From Plakobranchus ocellatus (lineage: Eukaryota > Mollusca > Gastropoda > Plakobranchidae): DNA of 64,000 nt. The translations under genes were made by a program, and so were the position numbers. Below the pieces are notes generated by a model. That model searched no databases, was not told the origin of the DNA, and was given only the letters and a program-made list of their open reading frames with translations. Location: the NCBI GenBank assembly GCA_019648995.1, contig BLXT01003727.1:1471584-1535583 (forward strand), written 5' to 3'. Position 1 is the stretch's first letter, and each line of letters opens with the position of its first letter. Positions 1 to 12,800 of the stretch are shown here, one piece after another.

Positions 1-302
1 ACAAATGAGAGAGTTCTGAATGAAGCTAATAAAAGAAGATCACTGGTCAGAACTATAAGGAAATGTCAAGCCACCTTTCTGGGCTACGTGATGAGAAGAG
101 GAAAACTGGAACATTTGGTAACAACAGGAAAGTTTGAAGGAAAAAGAAGCAGAGGAAGACAAAGGGAGAAGATAATGGATGGACTGACCACATGGCTTGG
201 AACAGGAAAAGTGTTGGATACACTGACCGCCGTCAAAGATAGGGATTGGTGGAGAGACATGATCGCCAACGCTTACAAGCAAGGCACTTGATGATGATGA
301 TG
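1..302 (+). mobile_element. 3' end of a LINE reverse-transcriptase ORF
   Basis: The frame is open from base 1 to a TGA at 289-291 and encodes the extreme C-terminus typical of many invertebrate non-LTR retrotransposons. Hallmarks are LEHLVTTGK, EGKRSRGRQREK and DRDWWRDMIANAYKQGT before the stop. It is followed directly by a short TGA/ATG repeat (289-302), the simple-repeat tail usual for such elements. The segment starts at the window edge, so its 5' extent is unknown. It lies in a REV3L intron, same strand. The clade is probably RTE- or I-like; I cannot resolve it. Confidence 0.85.
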
Positions 303-594
303 TATTCCATTAGGAATAAGTGTTATAAATATAGGTAAAGTTTTGGTGATTATCAACTTTTCTCATCAAATATTCTCTTTGCAAATTTTGATAGATTTAT
401 GTTGGATTTGTGGTGACTTCTAACAAAATAAACTTCCTGCACTCTTTGATAACCTTCCAGTTTTGTGGGTCTTTTTTTTTTTTTTTTTTTGATGGAAAGT
501 TTTTCCCTCCAGTTCTTCATGAATATCAAGATAAATATTGAGCTACTGGTTTAACCATTTAAAGAAACATTTCTTTCCTGTCGTGTGTAACCAG
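303..594. other. REV3L intron remainder, no feature seen
   Basis: AT-rich intron between the LINE tail and the first visible exon. It contains a T run (472-490). Nothing else is recognised. Confidence 0.6.
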
Positions 595-3500
595 AGAGGC
601 AAGGAGTTGTTCCATCTGAGAGTGAGACAGACCTGCTGCAAAAATTCCTGTCCATTGTGAGAGAGCAGCAAGCTTTCAGGTGAGACAAGTGTTTACCTAC
701 TCAGGCAGAGAAGCTGCATGGCAAGTGCCTCCTTTCTTACTTTTTAAACCACTGCTGAGTAAATTTGCCCTGAAATCTGCACATAGGTTCAAATATCTCA
801 CTGGTGCTAAGCCTAATGTGGGCCAAAAAACCTGAGATCACTAACTTTCTTTTTTTTTCCATATTGCCTCAGTCATGGCTTGATATCTTTACATTCTCTA
901 GACCTTCCCTATACATGGTCAGATTCCTATGCAAGTGACTTTATTCAGCATACTAAAGAGGAAATGTTTGTGCTAACATTGGTGTCTCTGTCTGTGTTTA
1001 CTTAAAGGGACAGTCAGTCTGAAGACAGTCGATCCTCCCAATCATCCTCACAAACAGCTTCTCAGCTAGAGAGGCACATATCAAGGCAAGGTGAGGAAGT
1101 GACGAAAACTGCTTGTTCACTCTTCAGAAAAATGTCATTTTTATTCTTAATCACTAAATTGTTATGGGCTGTATAACGCACCCCAGTGGGGTCAATTATC
1201 TAATTTTGTCAAGGGGTTAGGGTTTTGATAAATAGAAATTATCCTCAGAAAGCGTTAATGTAAAAAAATAAAGATTCTAGGATAAAATGATTGTGGATCT
1301 TTGTGTAAATGTTTTATCTCCCCTTTTTCTTTTTTTTTTTTTCTTCAAATTTTACATATTAGTAGGGAATGAATCATATGAAATTATGATTTGCTAAGTC
1401 CTTGGATAATTTAGGTAAAGTTTATGTTGTGTTTGAATAGCTTTTATAAAACTCCATCATTTAAATTAAACGCAAAGTGAAGGACAAAATGATGATGTTG
1501 ACCTTGCCTTATTGGTATGATGGAATGAAATTCAGTATGTATAATCTCCTCTGCAATCTCTGTGACAGTATTTTTCATATTATCACAGCCTAGCCACATA
1601 AGGCGCTGTCGTCGTTCTCAGTTTTTACATCATGCTAACACAGCTATCTTTAATGTGCCAGACTCGCGCTCTAGTTCTGAGGGTACAGTCATCTTGGATG
1701 ATGATGATGATGAGGAGGAGGAGGAGAAAGATGATGAGCACCAGCCCATCATCAGCTTGGACTCGATCAAGAAGGTTGTGTCATTCAGCCAGAGCTTTAC
1801 CAGCATTGCCTCTCAGAAAGGTCAGTGAGATCCACCTTCTACCTTGCTGAGTTAAAAACCCACAAAATGAGGGCCTACAGCACTGAGATCACAAATCAAA
1901 ATTGATTGAAGTGAACATGTAAAAAAAATTCCAACAGAAAATGCCCCACATAAGACAAATGAGTTTTTTCTTCCTTTAGTCAATGGCTTTTACTTAAAGG
2001 CAGTCATGCAAAAATATCAACTCAACTCATTTTGTGGGAATGCTTTACATTTGTATAGGCAAGAAAAAAAAAACAAGTTAATTCTTGATTTTTATTTTCA
2101 TCATGTGAATAGAAATGCAAATATCTCAGTATATCCAGCATATCCCTTTTTAATTACTTACCTTTATGAATGTTATAAATAATAGTAAAATGGAAATGCA
2201 CAGTGCAATGTCGCAACCTCAGGCTTGATTGGACTGTTCTCTGGCAAAACTGAGAGCCAATCACACATAGAAAATGCAGACTCTTCCCAACTTTAGATGA
2301 AAAATGATGTCTGATTGTCTTCAATTCGAATTTCAGTTGGTATTGTCAATGTGCTGGACAAATGTTCTCTTGATGGAAAAATTAATCATATGATATTACT
2401 CCTGTTGAGTCATCCTCTCCATCAAAACATCATAACTGTTAGAAGAAAAAAAATTAGAGTGTTTTTATCTTGTTGAAATAAGTCTCTACCTACTTTCACA
2501 GTAAAGAAGAAAACAGTTGTTAATGTCATGTCAATGATGTATGCTCAAAATCAAAACATAGCAAAGCTACACTTAAACATTTTATTTTATTGTAAGCTTC
2601 AGCTGCAAGAAAAAATAAAAGCTTATAACATCAAAATATAAAAGAAAAAGAATTGGCTTAAATACACATGACAAAAATTCTGATAAGAGAATTAATGAAT
2701 GAGAGGAGTTGCTAATGGTTTCAAAGAAATGTGCGTTTACCAGTAGTGGCAGCAGCTCTCTTTTAAGTTCTTTTCATGCTCTCAGTTATTAGAGTCCAGG
2801 CTGTGCTGAAAGAATGCAAAGAACTTTTAAATGAGTCTTTAGATTTGTGTAAAGAAGCCTGTTGCCACAAAAAAAAAAAAGAAAAATAAGTGACCTTGTG
2901 AAAACTTAGGAATTATAATCATGTTTTCATTTCTTTGAATCTCAAAGTGTTGAGAAGCTTTCACAATTTGACTGTTCAGCTGTATAGTATATTTTTATCT
3001 GAAGTGTATAAAATCAACCTTGGAAGCCTTGTATTGTCCTCTGTTCAGATTCCCAAGACCAGAGTGTTGCTGACATCTTGGCATCTTTGTTAGAAGAAAG
3101 GGGTCCGCCATCATCTCAGCTCTCTTCTCTGGAAGATAAGGACAGTGTGCTTAATCAGAGCACGATACGGGATGAGGAAGTTGATAACGAGGCTGACGAG
3201 GAAACACTCTTGATGAGCCAGAGCCTGTGTCAGGATGACAAAGACGAAGGGTAGGTCATCGATTATCGTTAGTTGATTTGATTGATAGCTAGTATAAAGT
3301 TGTAATGTCAGACTTTGGTTAATGTGCTGCTCATTACTGATTCTTTGGAAACATGCTCTAAAGCAGAAAGTAGATGTGTAAACTGGCACTAAAAATGATT
3401 AGGAAAAGGTAGAAAGAACAAATTTTAGCATCAAGTAATGTTAGCGAATAATTTAGCAGTTGTCTATGTCAAGGTAAATGTGCCAAATGTTAATTAATTG

Positions 3501-3826
3501 TACTTTGAGAGGCACACTTTGATTCTTACTGAACTGGAACATGAAGATTTTCTTTCCTTGCAAAAGAATGTATTCACAATGCTGCAGTTATGCAACAAAT
3601 ATGAAAGTATTCTTTGAGAGTTGCATTTTGTTCCTTTGAAAACAGGATTTTCTTTCCTCACCAACAAATGTTTTCAGGCTAGCATTTGATCCCGAAAAGT
3701 TTCAAGAGTCATGGCATGGGATGAAAGTTGATGATGATAATGATGATATTGTGATGGATACAGATGAGGATGAGGATGACATAGATCTTCTCCCGCAGTT
3801 TGATGGTGCATCAGATGAAGTGGCAG
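595..3826 (+). CDS. REV3L: REV3L exons 1-5 of window: N-terminal acidic linker
   Basis: Five exons (595-679, 1008-1090, 1569-1820, 3049-3250, 3678-3826) encode the linker after the off-window N-terminal polymerase domain. Recognisable blocks are SESETDLLQKFL, like the human SEKKFQKRLQEIL region, then SVADILASLLEERG, like human ALVHLLAGLESDG, and EETLLMSQS, like human ELSLVMSQR. The third exon carries a run of five Asp and five Glu (1698-1727). The fifth has a second acidic run. The acceptor of the third exon is best placed after 1568, since that is the choice that joins in frame to the preceding phase-1 donor at 1090. The joining codon then reads Val. The conserved short blocks make these real exons rather than chance reading frames, although overall similarity to vertebrates is low. 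Confidence 0.85.
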
Positions 3827-6800
3827 GTTTGTACATTAATAATGTAGGAATTTTGTGGAATAAAAATTAATTTTCCATTTAATTTTTTTGGCACGCTGTG
3901 GGGGTTCATTTTGCATTTACTCATTATTGTCACATATAGATCCACCATGCTAAGGTGTAGAATGTGTTCAGAAGATTGAATGGGATCAGTATGGCTTAAA
4001 CACATGTGTGACTGGAAATTTGCCTGCTTTTGGCCTTGATCCTAATCCCAGATATCCTAATTTCAGACTGAAGAACCATTTTTGGGTAGCTGGAAATGTA
4101 TGCAAGTCATTTATTCCCTCACACACTGATTACCTTCTAAAATCCCTGATTGTTATATTGTATGCTAGTCATTAATTCTTCACACACTGATTATCTTCCA
4201 AAATCCCTGGTTTCATATTGTATGCTAGTCATTTATTCCTCACACACTGATTACCTTCCAAAATCCCTGATTTTTATATTGTATGCTAGTCATTTATTCC
4301 TCACACACTGATTACCTTCCAAAATCCCTGTTTTTTTATATTGCTAACCCCTATCTCTGGAGTGACAGTTGTGCTCTAGGTATGCTTTTTTCATTTCACT
4401 GTCTGAACAGAACAATTATAATTATAATTTGCTTTCATAATCTTAGATGGCATTTGATGGGGTAACCCTTTATGCTCTCTCTTTTTTTTTTTTTTTCAAT
4501 AAGCACAAGCTTCACCTTCCATTACGTTAAGTTTCTTTTCTTTGTCATGCACAGGTGCTAAGAAGAAAGTGGACAAAGCACACAATATGGCTGCAGAGAC
4601 ACCAGGCCAAGTTTCATTTCCAGCAGAGAACTCCAGCCAGCTTGCCCCAGGGCTGCAGACCAGTGATTCTAGTCAAAATGTGAATCAGTGGGTGGGAGAA
4701 AGTTCCCAAGGTCATGGCTATCCTTCAGATCAGGGTTCAGGTTTCTCGCATCAACAGCAAAGCCAGTCATCTTGGTCAGGGCAGGCAACGGGAAACTGGC
4801 AAGGGCAGAGTCCAATGTGGCAGCAGCAGCAGCGGTTCCATAACTGGTCCCCTCAACATCAGCAGCAGGCTCCAGGTTACTCTTCACAGCAAATGCCCTA
4901 CAGGGCGGCATCTCCATTCCATTCGCCGCCACACAATTCTTTTGCCTCGCCAAGCCACCACTCCCCAGGTTTTCAGACCCCATCTCCATCCATAGGTGGG
5001 CACCGTTCACAGTTTCAGTATTCAGGCTACCAGTCCCAGTCTCCATCGTCCAGCCAGCAGCAGTACTCAAGCCAGGTGTATCAGAGCCCTTACCAGTCCC
5101 CTGGCTCCAGCAGTCACAGTTACCACCAGTCACCTCAGCCTTACCAGTCGCCTGCAAGTGCAGGCTCCCCAGCCTATCAGTCTCCACTGCCTTACTCGGG
5201 CAAAGCTTATGCTGGCAGTGGGTCATATCAGTCCCCGGGCTATCAGTCCTCTCCCAGCAGCCATAGCAGCCAGATGTATCAGTCGCCCACCACATCTAAC
5301 CCATACCAGTCTGTCTCTAGCAATGGAGGCCAGATGTATCAGTCACCTTACCAGTCGCCTCAGCAAGCTTACCCTCCCACTTACCCGTCACCAAACTATC
5401 ATAGCCAGCAGCAGCAGCAGCAGCAACAACAGCAGCCAGGTTGGTCACCTCAGAGGGATTACCCGGGCTATTTCCCAGGGCATGCTAGTCAACATCAGCA
5501 GCAGCACCAGCAGTCGTCTCTCATACCAGGTGTGGCTCAGCACTCTCAATCTGTGGCGGCTGCTCAGCATACAATCACTGGAGCTGGCCTGAATTATTCA
5601 CATGGCCACACAAGTCCACAGGTCAGCCAGCCAGTAAACTCTAATCCAAACAAGTCTGTGTCTTCCCCTCAGACGTCATCTGCAGCTGGCTATGTGCAAA
5701 GCAGCACACAAATGAACTCCTCAATTCAGCAAGACCAGAAAGGTTGCACAGCCACTTCTCAGGGAAACACGAATCAAAATGGCATGGAAGCAGCATGCCA
5801 GAAACATAACTGTGAGATTCTGTCTCAGTCACAGGCTTCAAAAGATAAGTCAGTTGAGTTTAAGTCTCCTCAGTCCTTTAGTACATATCCTTCTGGGCCT
5901 GGAAACACAAAACTAGCCAAGGAACAGGCCAAAAAGCCTTCCCAGTCTCAGCCAGCAACATATGCCCGTGCTCTGCCTCCACCCTCAGCTTGTAACAAAA
6001 CAACACTAGAGGCCATGACGGAAAAGTCAGAGGCCAAAACTAATCATACTTCTTCTGAAAAGTTGCCCCAGGCGCATCCAACCAACAAAATATCCACCTT
6101 GGATTTCAAACCGATGACCAGTAGCTCATCCACAGCTGGTGGCATCAGTGAGAAGGTGGAGGACAAGCCACCAGTTGGTGTGGATGTGTCAGCCACTCCA
6201 ATGATCCAGCAGCTTTTGATGGAAGAGTCTCCAGTAAAGAAGAACATCAAGCCTAAGGACAGGGAAGCAGCTGCAGCCATGAGGAAGCCCATGATAGGCT
6301 TGAGCCCTCCCAAACCTAAGAAAAAATCCAAGGTAAAATCCAGCGCTCAGGGCCTTAAGCCTCCAGGGCGTCCGCGAAGTTCCAGTGCGTCATCACCTGT
6401 TCCAACCATGATGGACTTCAGGGGAGGCTTCAGCCCACAGCATACCCCAATAGGAAACCAGCACCAGATGCTTGGCAGGCCTGGTAGGTCTCACTCCATC
6501 ACATTACCATTTGGCAATGATCCCACAATGGTTGGCCCAACTCGAGGTTATGGTTGGAACCAACACCCGCATTCGCAGCCCCCTCAATCGCAGCAAATGC
6601 AGTGGTCCCAGAGTTACCCAACATGGCAGCAGCAGCAACAGCAGTCTTGGGCAAGTGGGCAGTGGCAAAATTACTCTAGTCCTTCTCCTTATGGAAATGG
6701 AAGTGGTGTTGTTTGCTCTCCAGATGGATCAAGCTATTCCCCAAAGAGGGTACAGAGCAGATCGTTTAGCGCAGACGCAGCACAATCTCCTTTCTATACA

Positions 6801-9800
6801 AATAGCCTACCTCAGCAACAGGCTGCTCAGTCAGACAGCCAACAACCTGACCAGACTAAGTGCATGGACAAGCACACAGATTCTCCTTGGCAGCAGCAGA
6901 AGAGTGCTGGTTGTGAGACTCAAGGAAACTTGCCTGGAGATGGCAAGGACACATCGTCGCTGTCCAGCCTCCTGCAGCTGGTGTCAGATGTGGGTTCCAG
7001 CTCTGACGACACAGGCTGGGACAGTGTTGTGTCAGGCAGTCTGTCCAACACACAGCCCAATGGCAATGCAGATATCTTGACTAACAAATCAACTCCAACG
7101 TCGGAGAGCACAAACCAAGCTAGCCCCTCTGTGAAGGATTTCATCACCCTTGAAACTCCAGCTAAACCAAACAGTAAAGCTATGGAAAAGGACTGTGGGT
7201 CTTCTGAGGAATGTGATCAGATGGACGAAAACATATCTGTGGGGAACAAAAACTTTGTCAAATCACATCCTCGCCTTGGCAAGCAAAACAGGCTCAAAAG
7301 AATGGGGCCGAAGTTGAGCAAAGCTCTGGTGATGAATCCAGGTGAGAGAATGGTTCCAGCAGGTGCTAGTAATGCAGGAGGCAGTAGAGCCACTGAATGT
7401 AACAGTCCTAATCCATGGTACACCTACACATTTCATGTGCCTACCCCAGTGTTTAAAAAGCTCAAGTTCTACCAGAGTGCCCATGCTCGAAGGCAGACAG
7501 TAAAGGTTGTTCGGATGCATCCAATGGATGCTAGACGCTATAGCTTGCTTAAGATAGGGCTTGAGGTGGTGAAGGTTGGACGCTTGACACCACAAGATCT
7601 TGCCCGCTATAATGTTGTCTTCCCTCCGCCATCCCAGTATGCCTCACCAGATGGCTCCTCTAACAGAGTGAATCTAGACATTCCTACCGGCAGTGGTGAT
7701 AGTCTTAATGGTGATGGCAGTGCTGAAGAAGGAAGTTGCATCTCTTTCGACACAGATTTCCCTCCTAACAAGGTTGCCCCACCCAGTTCTTTTGATGCCA
7801 GCCAAGCAGCTGCATCAGTTCAACGTTCTGTTAGTCAGTCCAGCAGTAGAAGTTCTCCGAGAGCAAATTCTCCTGGTTCTGCCGTTAGCTTTGGAGGTGC
7901 CCCAGAGTGGGGACGTCAATACTCAGCCCAGCAACAGCAGCAGCAGCAGCAACTTGGAATGGCCAGCTATAGCAGTGGAGGCATCAGTCCAAGTAGGGCA
8001 AGCAGCAGTCCATACCTTGGCCAGGGTCAAGGGTTTAGGCCCCAAATAGGGGACTTTCCGTACAGTCAACAAGCCCCACAGTCAGGGTTTCCATCTTACC
8101 CTATTCACCAGCCCATGCCTCCAGGGACGCCTCATGGTAGACATATGAATGCTGGACCTTCAGGCTTCCCGCCTATGTTTGGTGGCCAGAAATGTAGTGA
8201 GAATTCGTTAGCATCATCGTCCACATCTAGTATTCATAACAATCCCAATTACAACCCAAACTATCAAACTAATTTTATGAGCAATTCATCCTATTCTCAT
8301 CCTCATCATCAGCAGCTTCAACATCACCATCATCATGCTCAGCATACATCACCCCAGCAGCAGCAATATTACCAACAGTCCTTTCAACACCATCACCATC
8401 AGCAGCAGCAGCAGCAGCAACAATACCAGTTGCAACATCAACATCACCCACAGCCATATCACCATCAACCTCAGACAAATGACAACAGCTCCCACCTGGA
8501 GCAAAAAAACGAGTTGCGTTCCCCAGGCCAGCATGGGCTAGTAAGTAACATTGATGGAGAGTGTGCTCAGGGCTACAGTGGTGTGAAGAGAGGTGAGCAT
8601 TGCAGCAACGGCAAGCCAACCACTGGCACCCTCCCCATCAATACCTGGGTGAACGCACGCATCAACCATGCTGACAAACTGGCTCATCTAAGTAGTACTG
8701 TAGGTAGCCGTGTGGATTTCTCTAATGCTGTCGATACAAGTTCTCACTTGGACTTCAGAACTTCTTTGAGTGATGGTGCTACAGACCACTGGCAAGGAGA
8801 AATAAAACATGGCCTGCCAGAAAGCGAAACATATCTGTGCAAGAAGAAAAAATTTCGCAGGAGGAAAAAAAGAGGATCTTTGTCGTTGAAGAAGAACGTT
8901 CTGAGATCTGAGACGGATGGAGTAGAGACTGTGGGCAGTGTTCCCTCTGATACTGACAAGGATGCTTCCTGCGAGTATTACACCCAGCTGAAATCATCTG
9001 ACTCTGGCGCTGATGGAGATGCCCCAACCAAAATAGTGCTTAAAAATGTCAAGTCTCTACGCTTGAAAATTCCCAAGCCATACTCAGAGTGCGTTGGTAA
9101 TGATGAAAGCCGTGATTTTGCAGTCGAGGAGAAGAGATATCCTGGCTCAGATTTACACGAGCAGTTTCCAGATGTGCCCAGTAGGACATCAGAGTGTCTT
9201 CCAAGTGATTTAATATCTGGGAGAGGTATGCGGCAAGGCTGCAGGCAAGCAAAACTACGCTCTATATATTCTTCCTTTGCACACACTGAGCCGAAGAAGA
9301 AAAAGCAGAAGAGAAAGAAGAAAGAACGATTGAAAGAAGGTGTTCATTACATTATTATAGGAAAGTTCAAGGGTTATCAGTCGATGCTTGTCAAAATCAG
9401 AAGAGTGCCTGTGTCCCCAGGACAGGTGGTCGGTGTGGACAAGTATGAACAGCTTTCTGCTAGAGACATTGTCCGGCAGGTAACTCTACCACCTTTCCAT
9501 GAAAGTACAGAAGACCAGTCCACTGACACAGACATTCAACCTGCTGATGAGAAACCAAGCAGATCTGAGAGACAAGGCAAGCGTCGCAGAAAGTTCCGAT
9601 CAGCATTTGCTCAGGCAATATTCAAGGAGCGCAGGAGCAATGAGCAGCAGCAGCAGCAATCTTCCTTCCCGAATCACAGCCATCCAAAAAACGGGGAGGC
9701 TGGCCTTATGAGAGTCGAGGCCAGTGCAAATAACAACACCCATGTTTTATCTACAAGCACCTTCTTTGGAGAGCTAAGAGAAGTGTTTCTGCAGCGCACT

Positions 9801-12800
9801 CAGTCTCTAAAGGCTGATCACAAGGAAAGTCCTCCCGTGACAACTCTGGTCTTTGAAGGCATTTCCCTGTGGCAGTTTGCTGATTTTAAAAAGAAGCTTG
9901 TAAAAAATTTGAATAGCAATAAAAGGGATGAATACTCTTCCAGCTCTGATGATGAGGAAGATATTTTAGAGGAGGAAATTCTTCATCAGAAATCTCACGC
10001 ACATGAATCGGAGTCGGAGGAATCCCAAACCACCCTTTCCCTTCATGTCAGTAAGCAAGCAGACACACACAGTAGCGCCAGCTGCAACAGCCACTCCCTA
10101 GAAAAATCTGTCAGAACTTCTGATCTCATAAAGCCTTCTTATGCAAAAGAGCAAAATGAAAAGTGTGCACCCATAGATTGTTATCATAACAATGCTATGA
10201 AACACAATGGCAAACATTTATTCACCAATCTAAATGATTCTTATACAAACAATCAGTATTGTGTGCAAAGCTTGAAAAGTGAGGAAATAGCAAGTGTGAA
10301 AAGTAAAACTTTGGAAAACCAGCATTGTTCAGCAACAAATAAAGCGGTGGATGTGAAGATAGACAACTTTCTCAAGCGTCAGATGGTGTACTATGAGGAC
10401 ATTTCCTCTACCTCAGAAAATGAGAGCGAGGAGAAGAATGAGACCACAGGAAAGGGGGAACAGCTTTCCCCAAAGTGCCCACCTCTGAGGCTTAGTTTTG
10501 GCTCCAATGGTATAAAGATATTGCCATCCGTTGACCATGAGCCCAATAAATCTGCTGCCCGGAGACACTTTGAGCCTGAAACTGTCCCCATCTCACCTGC
10601 AGCGACAATGGAGGATGAAGAAGACTCCAAAGACTCAACAAGTTCTAAATTGATGCCTGTGCCAGGTGAGGCCTCTTACAGTCAGTCAGAAACTGTACCT
10701 AACCTCCACACAGATGATATTTCCTCCAAAAAGATGCTGCTCTCAGGTAGTTTGAGCCAAAAAACTGCTTTACATGCCTTAGATGAAGAGAGTGAAGACT
10801 CTGCTGGCAAGATAAAGCAGAGTGAATCAACTGCAGCAACTGCAGGCCAAGCAGAAGAATCAAAGAAGGACATTGGTAATACAGGCCCCGTAGAGCCTGT
10901 GTCCACTGAAAATAGCCAGACCTTTTCATGTGAAAAGCTACATGGAACTTCATCTAACAACCTAGAAGATCTTGATGCGCCTTCGAAAAAAGATGCTTCT
11001 TTTGCCACTGGGCATGAAGCTGAATCTCTTGATAGACCTGTTGCTGCCAAAAATAAATTACCAAAAAGGATAAAAAGGCGTGCGAAAAATAAAAAACGCT
11101 CTGTCCGTGACCAAGGGAAAGTATCTGAAAGAAGGACTCTGTTAGTAAACAAGGAAAGCAGCTCAAACGATGAGGCTGCAGAACAAGAGGACAAAAGTTC
11201 TGGATTTGAAAAGAAGCGGTTGAGGCAAAGGAAACAGACATCTTACAGGTTCTACTTGGAGGATTTAGACTCGTCCGATGATGACATTTGGGGTGTCAAG
11301 GAGTCAAGCCTAAACAAGGATTTGCCTCTAAGGGAAAAGAAGACTATTCTAACTGTACTAGATAGACAGGACTCTCCCAAACCCACTAAACCATCAAGCT
11401 CTGGGGGCAGCAACTCTCGCAGAAAGAAAGCACCGGTTGGAGGAGGGAAACTCTTCAACAGTCTCAGCCTACTGCACATGGCTACTCTGGCAAACCTCAC
11501 GGAGGCTCAGCAAGATTCACTGGATGGAAACCAGTCCACATCAAGAGAGGCCACATCTACTCCAACAGAGCAGTATTCAGATAAAGCCAATGGAGACTGT
11601 TCTCGAGAGTACACTCCCTCATTGGAAACCCTCTCCTTCATTTCACCGAAAGGTTCTGATGAGACAGGTGTCAGCCCTCCTGTAGCATTCTCTCCGACAG
11701 ACAAAAAAGCTCAGGACCAAGCCAGATCTGGTGGGCAAAATCATGTCCACAGGCGGCTATTTCAGTCCGTCCATCAGAGAGCTAACCTCAAACCAGGCTG
11801 TAATGGGTCCTCTAATCTTGGCACAAGGCCTCTACACCTGAGCCATCTGGTCAATGATTCTGCTTCATCGTCCCCTGTACCCTCAAACTTTACCTTTGGT
11901 GACAGTAACCAGGTTACAGATCAACCAGCTCCAGTCAGTGAGAGCAGTGGAGGCAGCAATGCCACCACAGCCACTACTTCAACACCTACCAGTGCTGTGC
12001 ACCAGCTGCTAGAGACCAGGAAAGCCCAGGTGAATTGTGCATCTTTCTCTATGAAGGACATCCTGAAACTGGCCACCCCTGATGATTCTATGGACTCAGA
12101 CAGCAAGGACTGTGCCGCGGTTGTGAAGCCTCCAGAAGTGCGCAGGGCTCAAGTAAGAAGCACCAGTTTGTCAATGAGTGACATCCTACAACTGACGAGC
12201 TCTACCTCTCCTGTCGAGGAAAGCAGCGCTCTGCACCGCTCTCTTCTAACAGAGTCTGGTGCGGAGAAAGTCTCCCATGATGCTGAGACAGAGGAGGAGG
12301 AGGAGGATCTGCCTGAAGCCTCCACATCTTTGCTCAGCCAGCTAGCTCTGTTTGGGCAGCATCTTCCAGATGCTTCTCGTTTGAAACCTATGGAGGATAG
12401 TAATCTCAAAACAAAGGACACTTCAAAAGAGTCTCAAGAAAAACAATTTTCATCCAACAGCAACGATATTGAGGACAAGCAAGAAAATAGAAATGAGCAT
12501 TATAAACATTTAGCAGAAGGTGTAGCTCAAGTGGAGTCTGATAAATCTGTGAAAGACCAACCTCCTAATGACAAGCAAAAGAAGTTTGGTCTGAAACAGC
12601 AAGAGCCTCAAGTTTTGGGCTCACAAGAAACTGATTCAAGTGGAACTGGCTGTGAAAAGACGACAAGTATATCAAAACCTTGTACTGAGGATATGGCCAA
12701 ACCCAAAGTAATAGTTCCTATAGATAATGCCAAAGAAAAACCTGTTTTGCCACAGGTTGCTTATAGCGCAGAAAGAGCACTTGAGACAGGACCTTGCTTC

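Noticed and set aside
8275-8619. Long minus-strand frames opposite the His/Gln-rich tract and elsewhere in the giant exon
   Set aside because: They are shadows of the coding triplet repeats in REV3L and have biased composition without conserved motifs.
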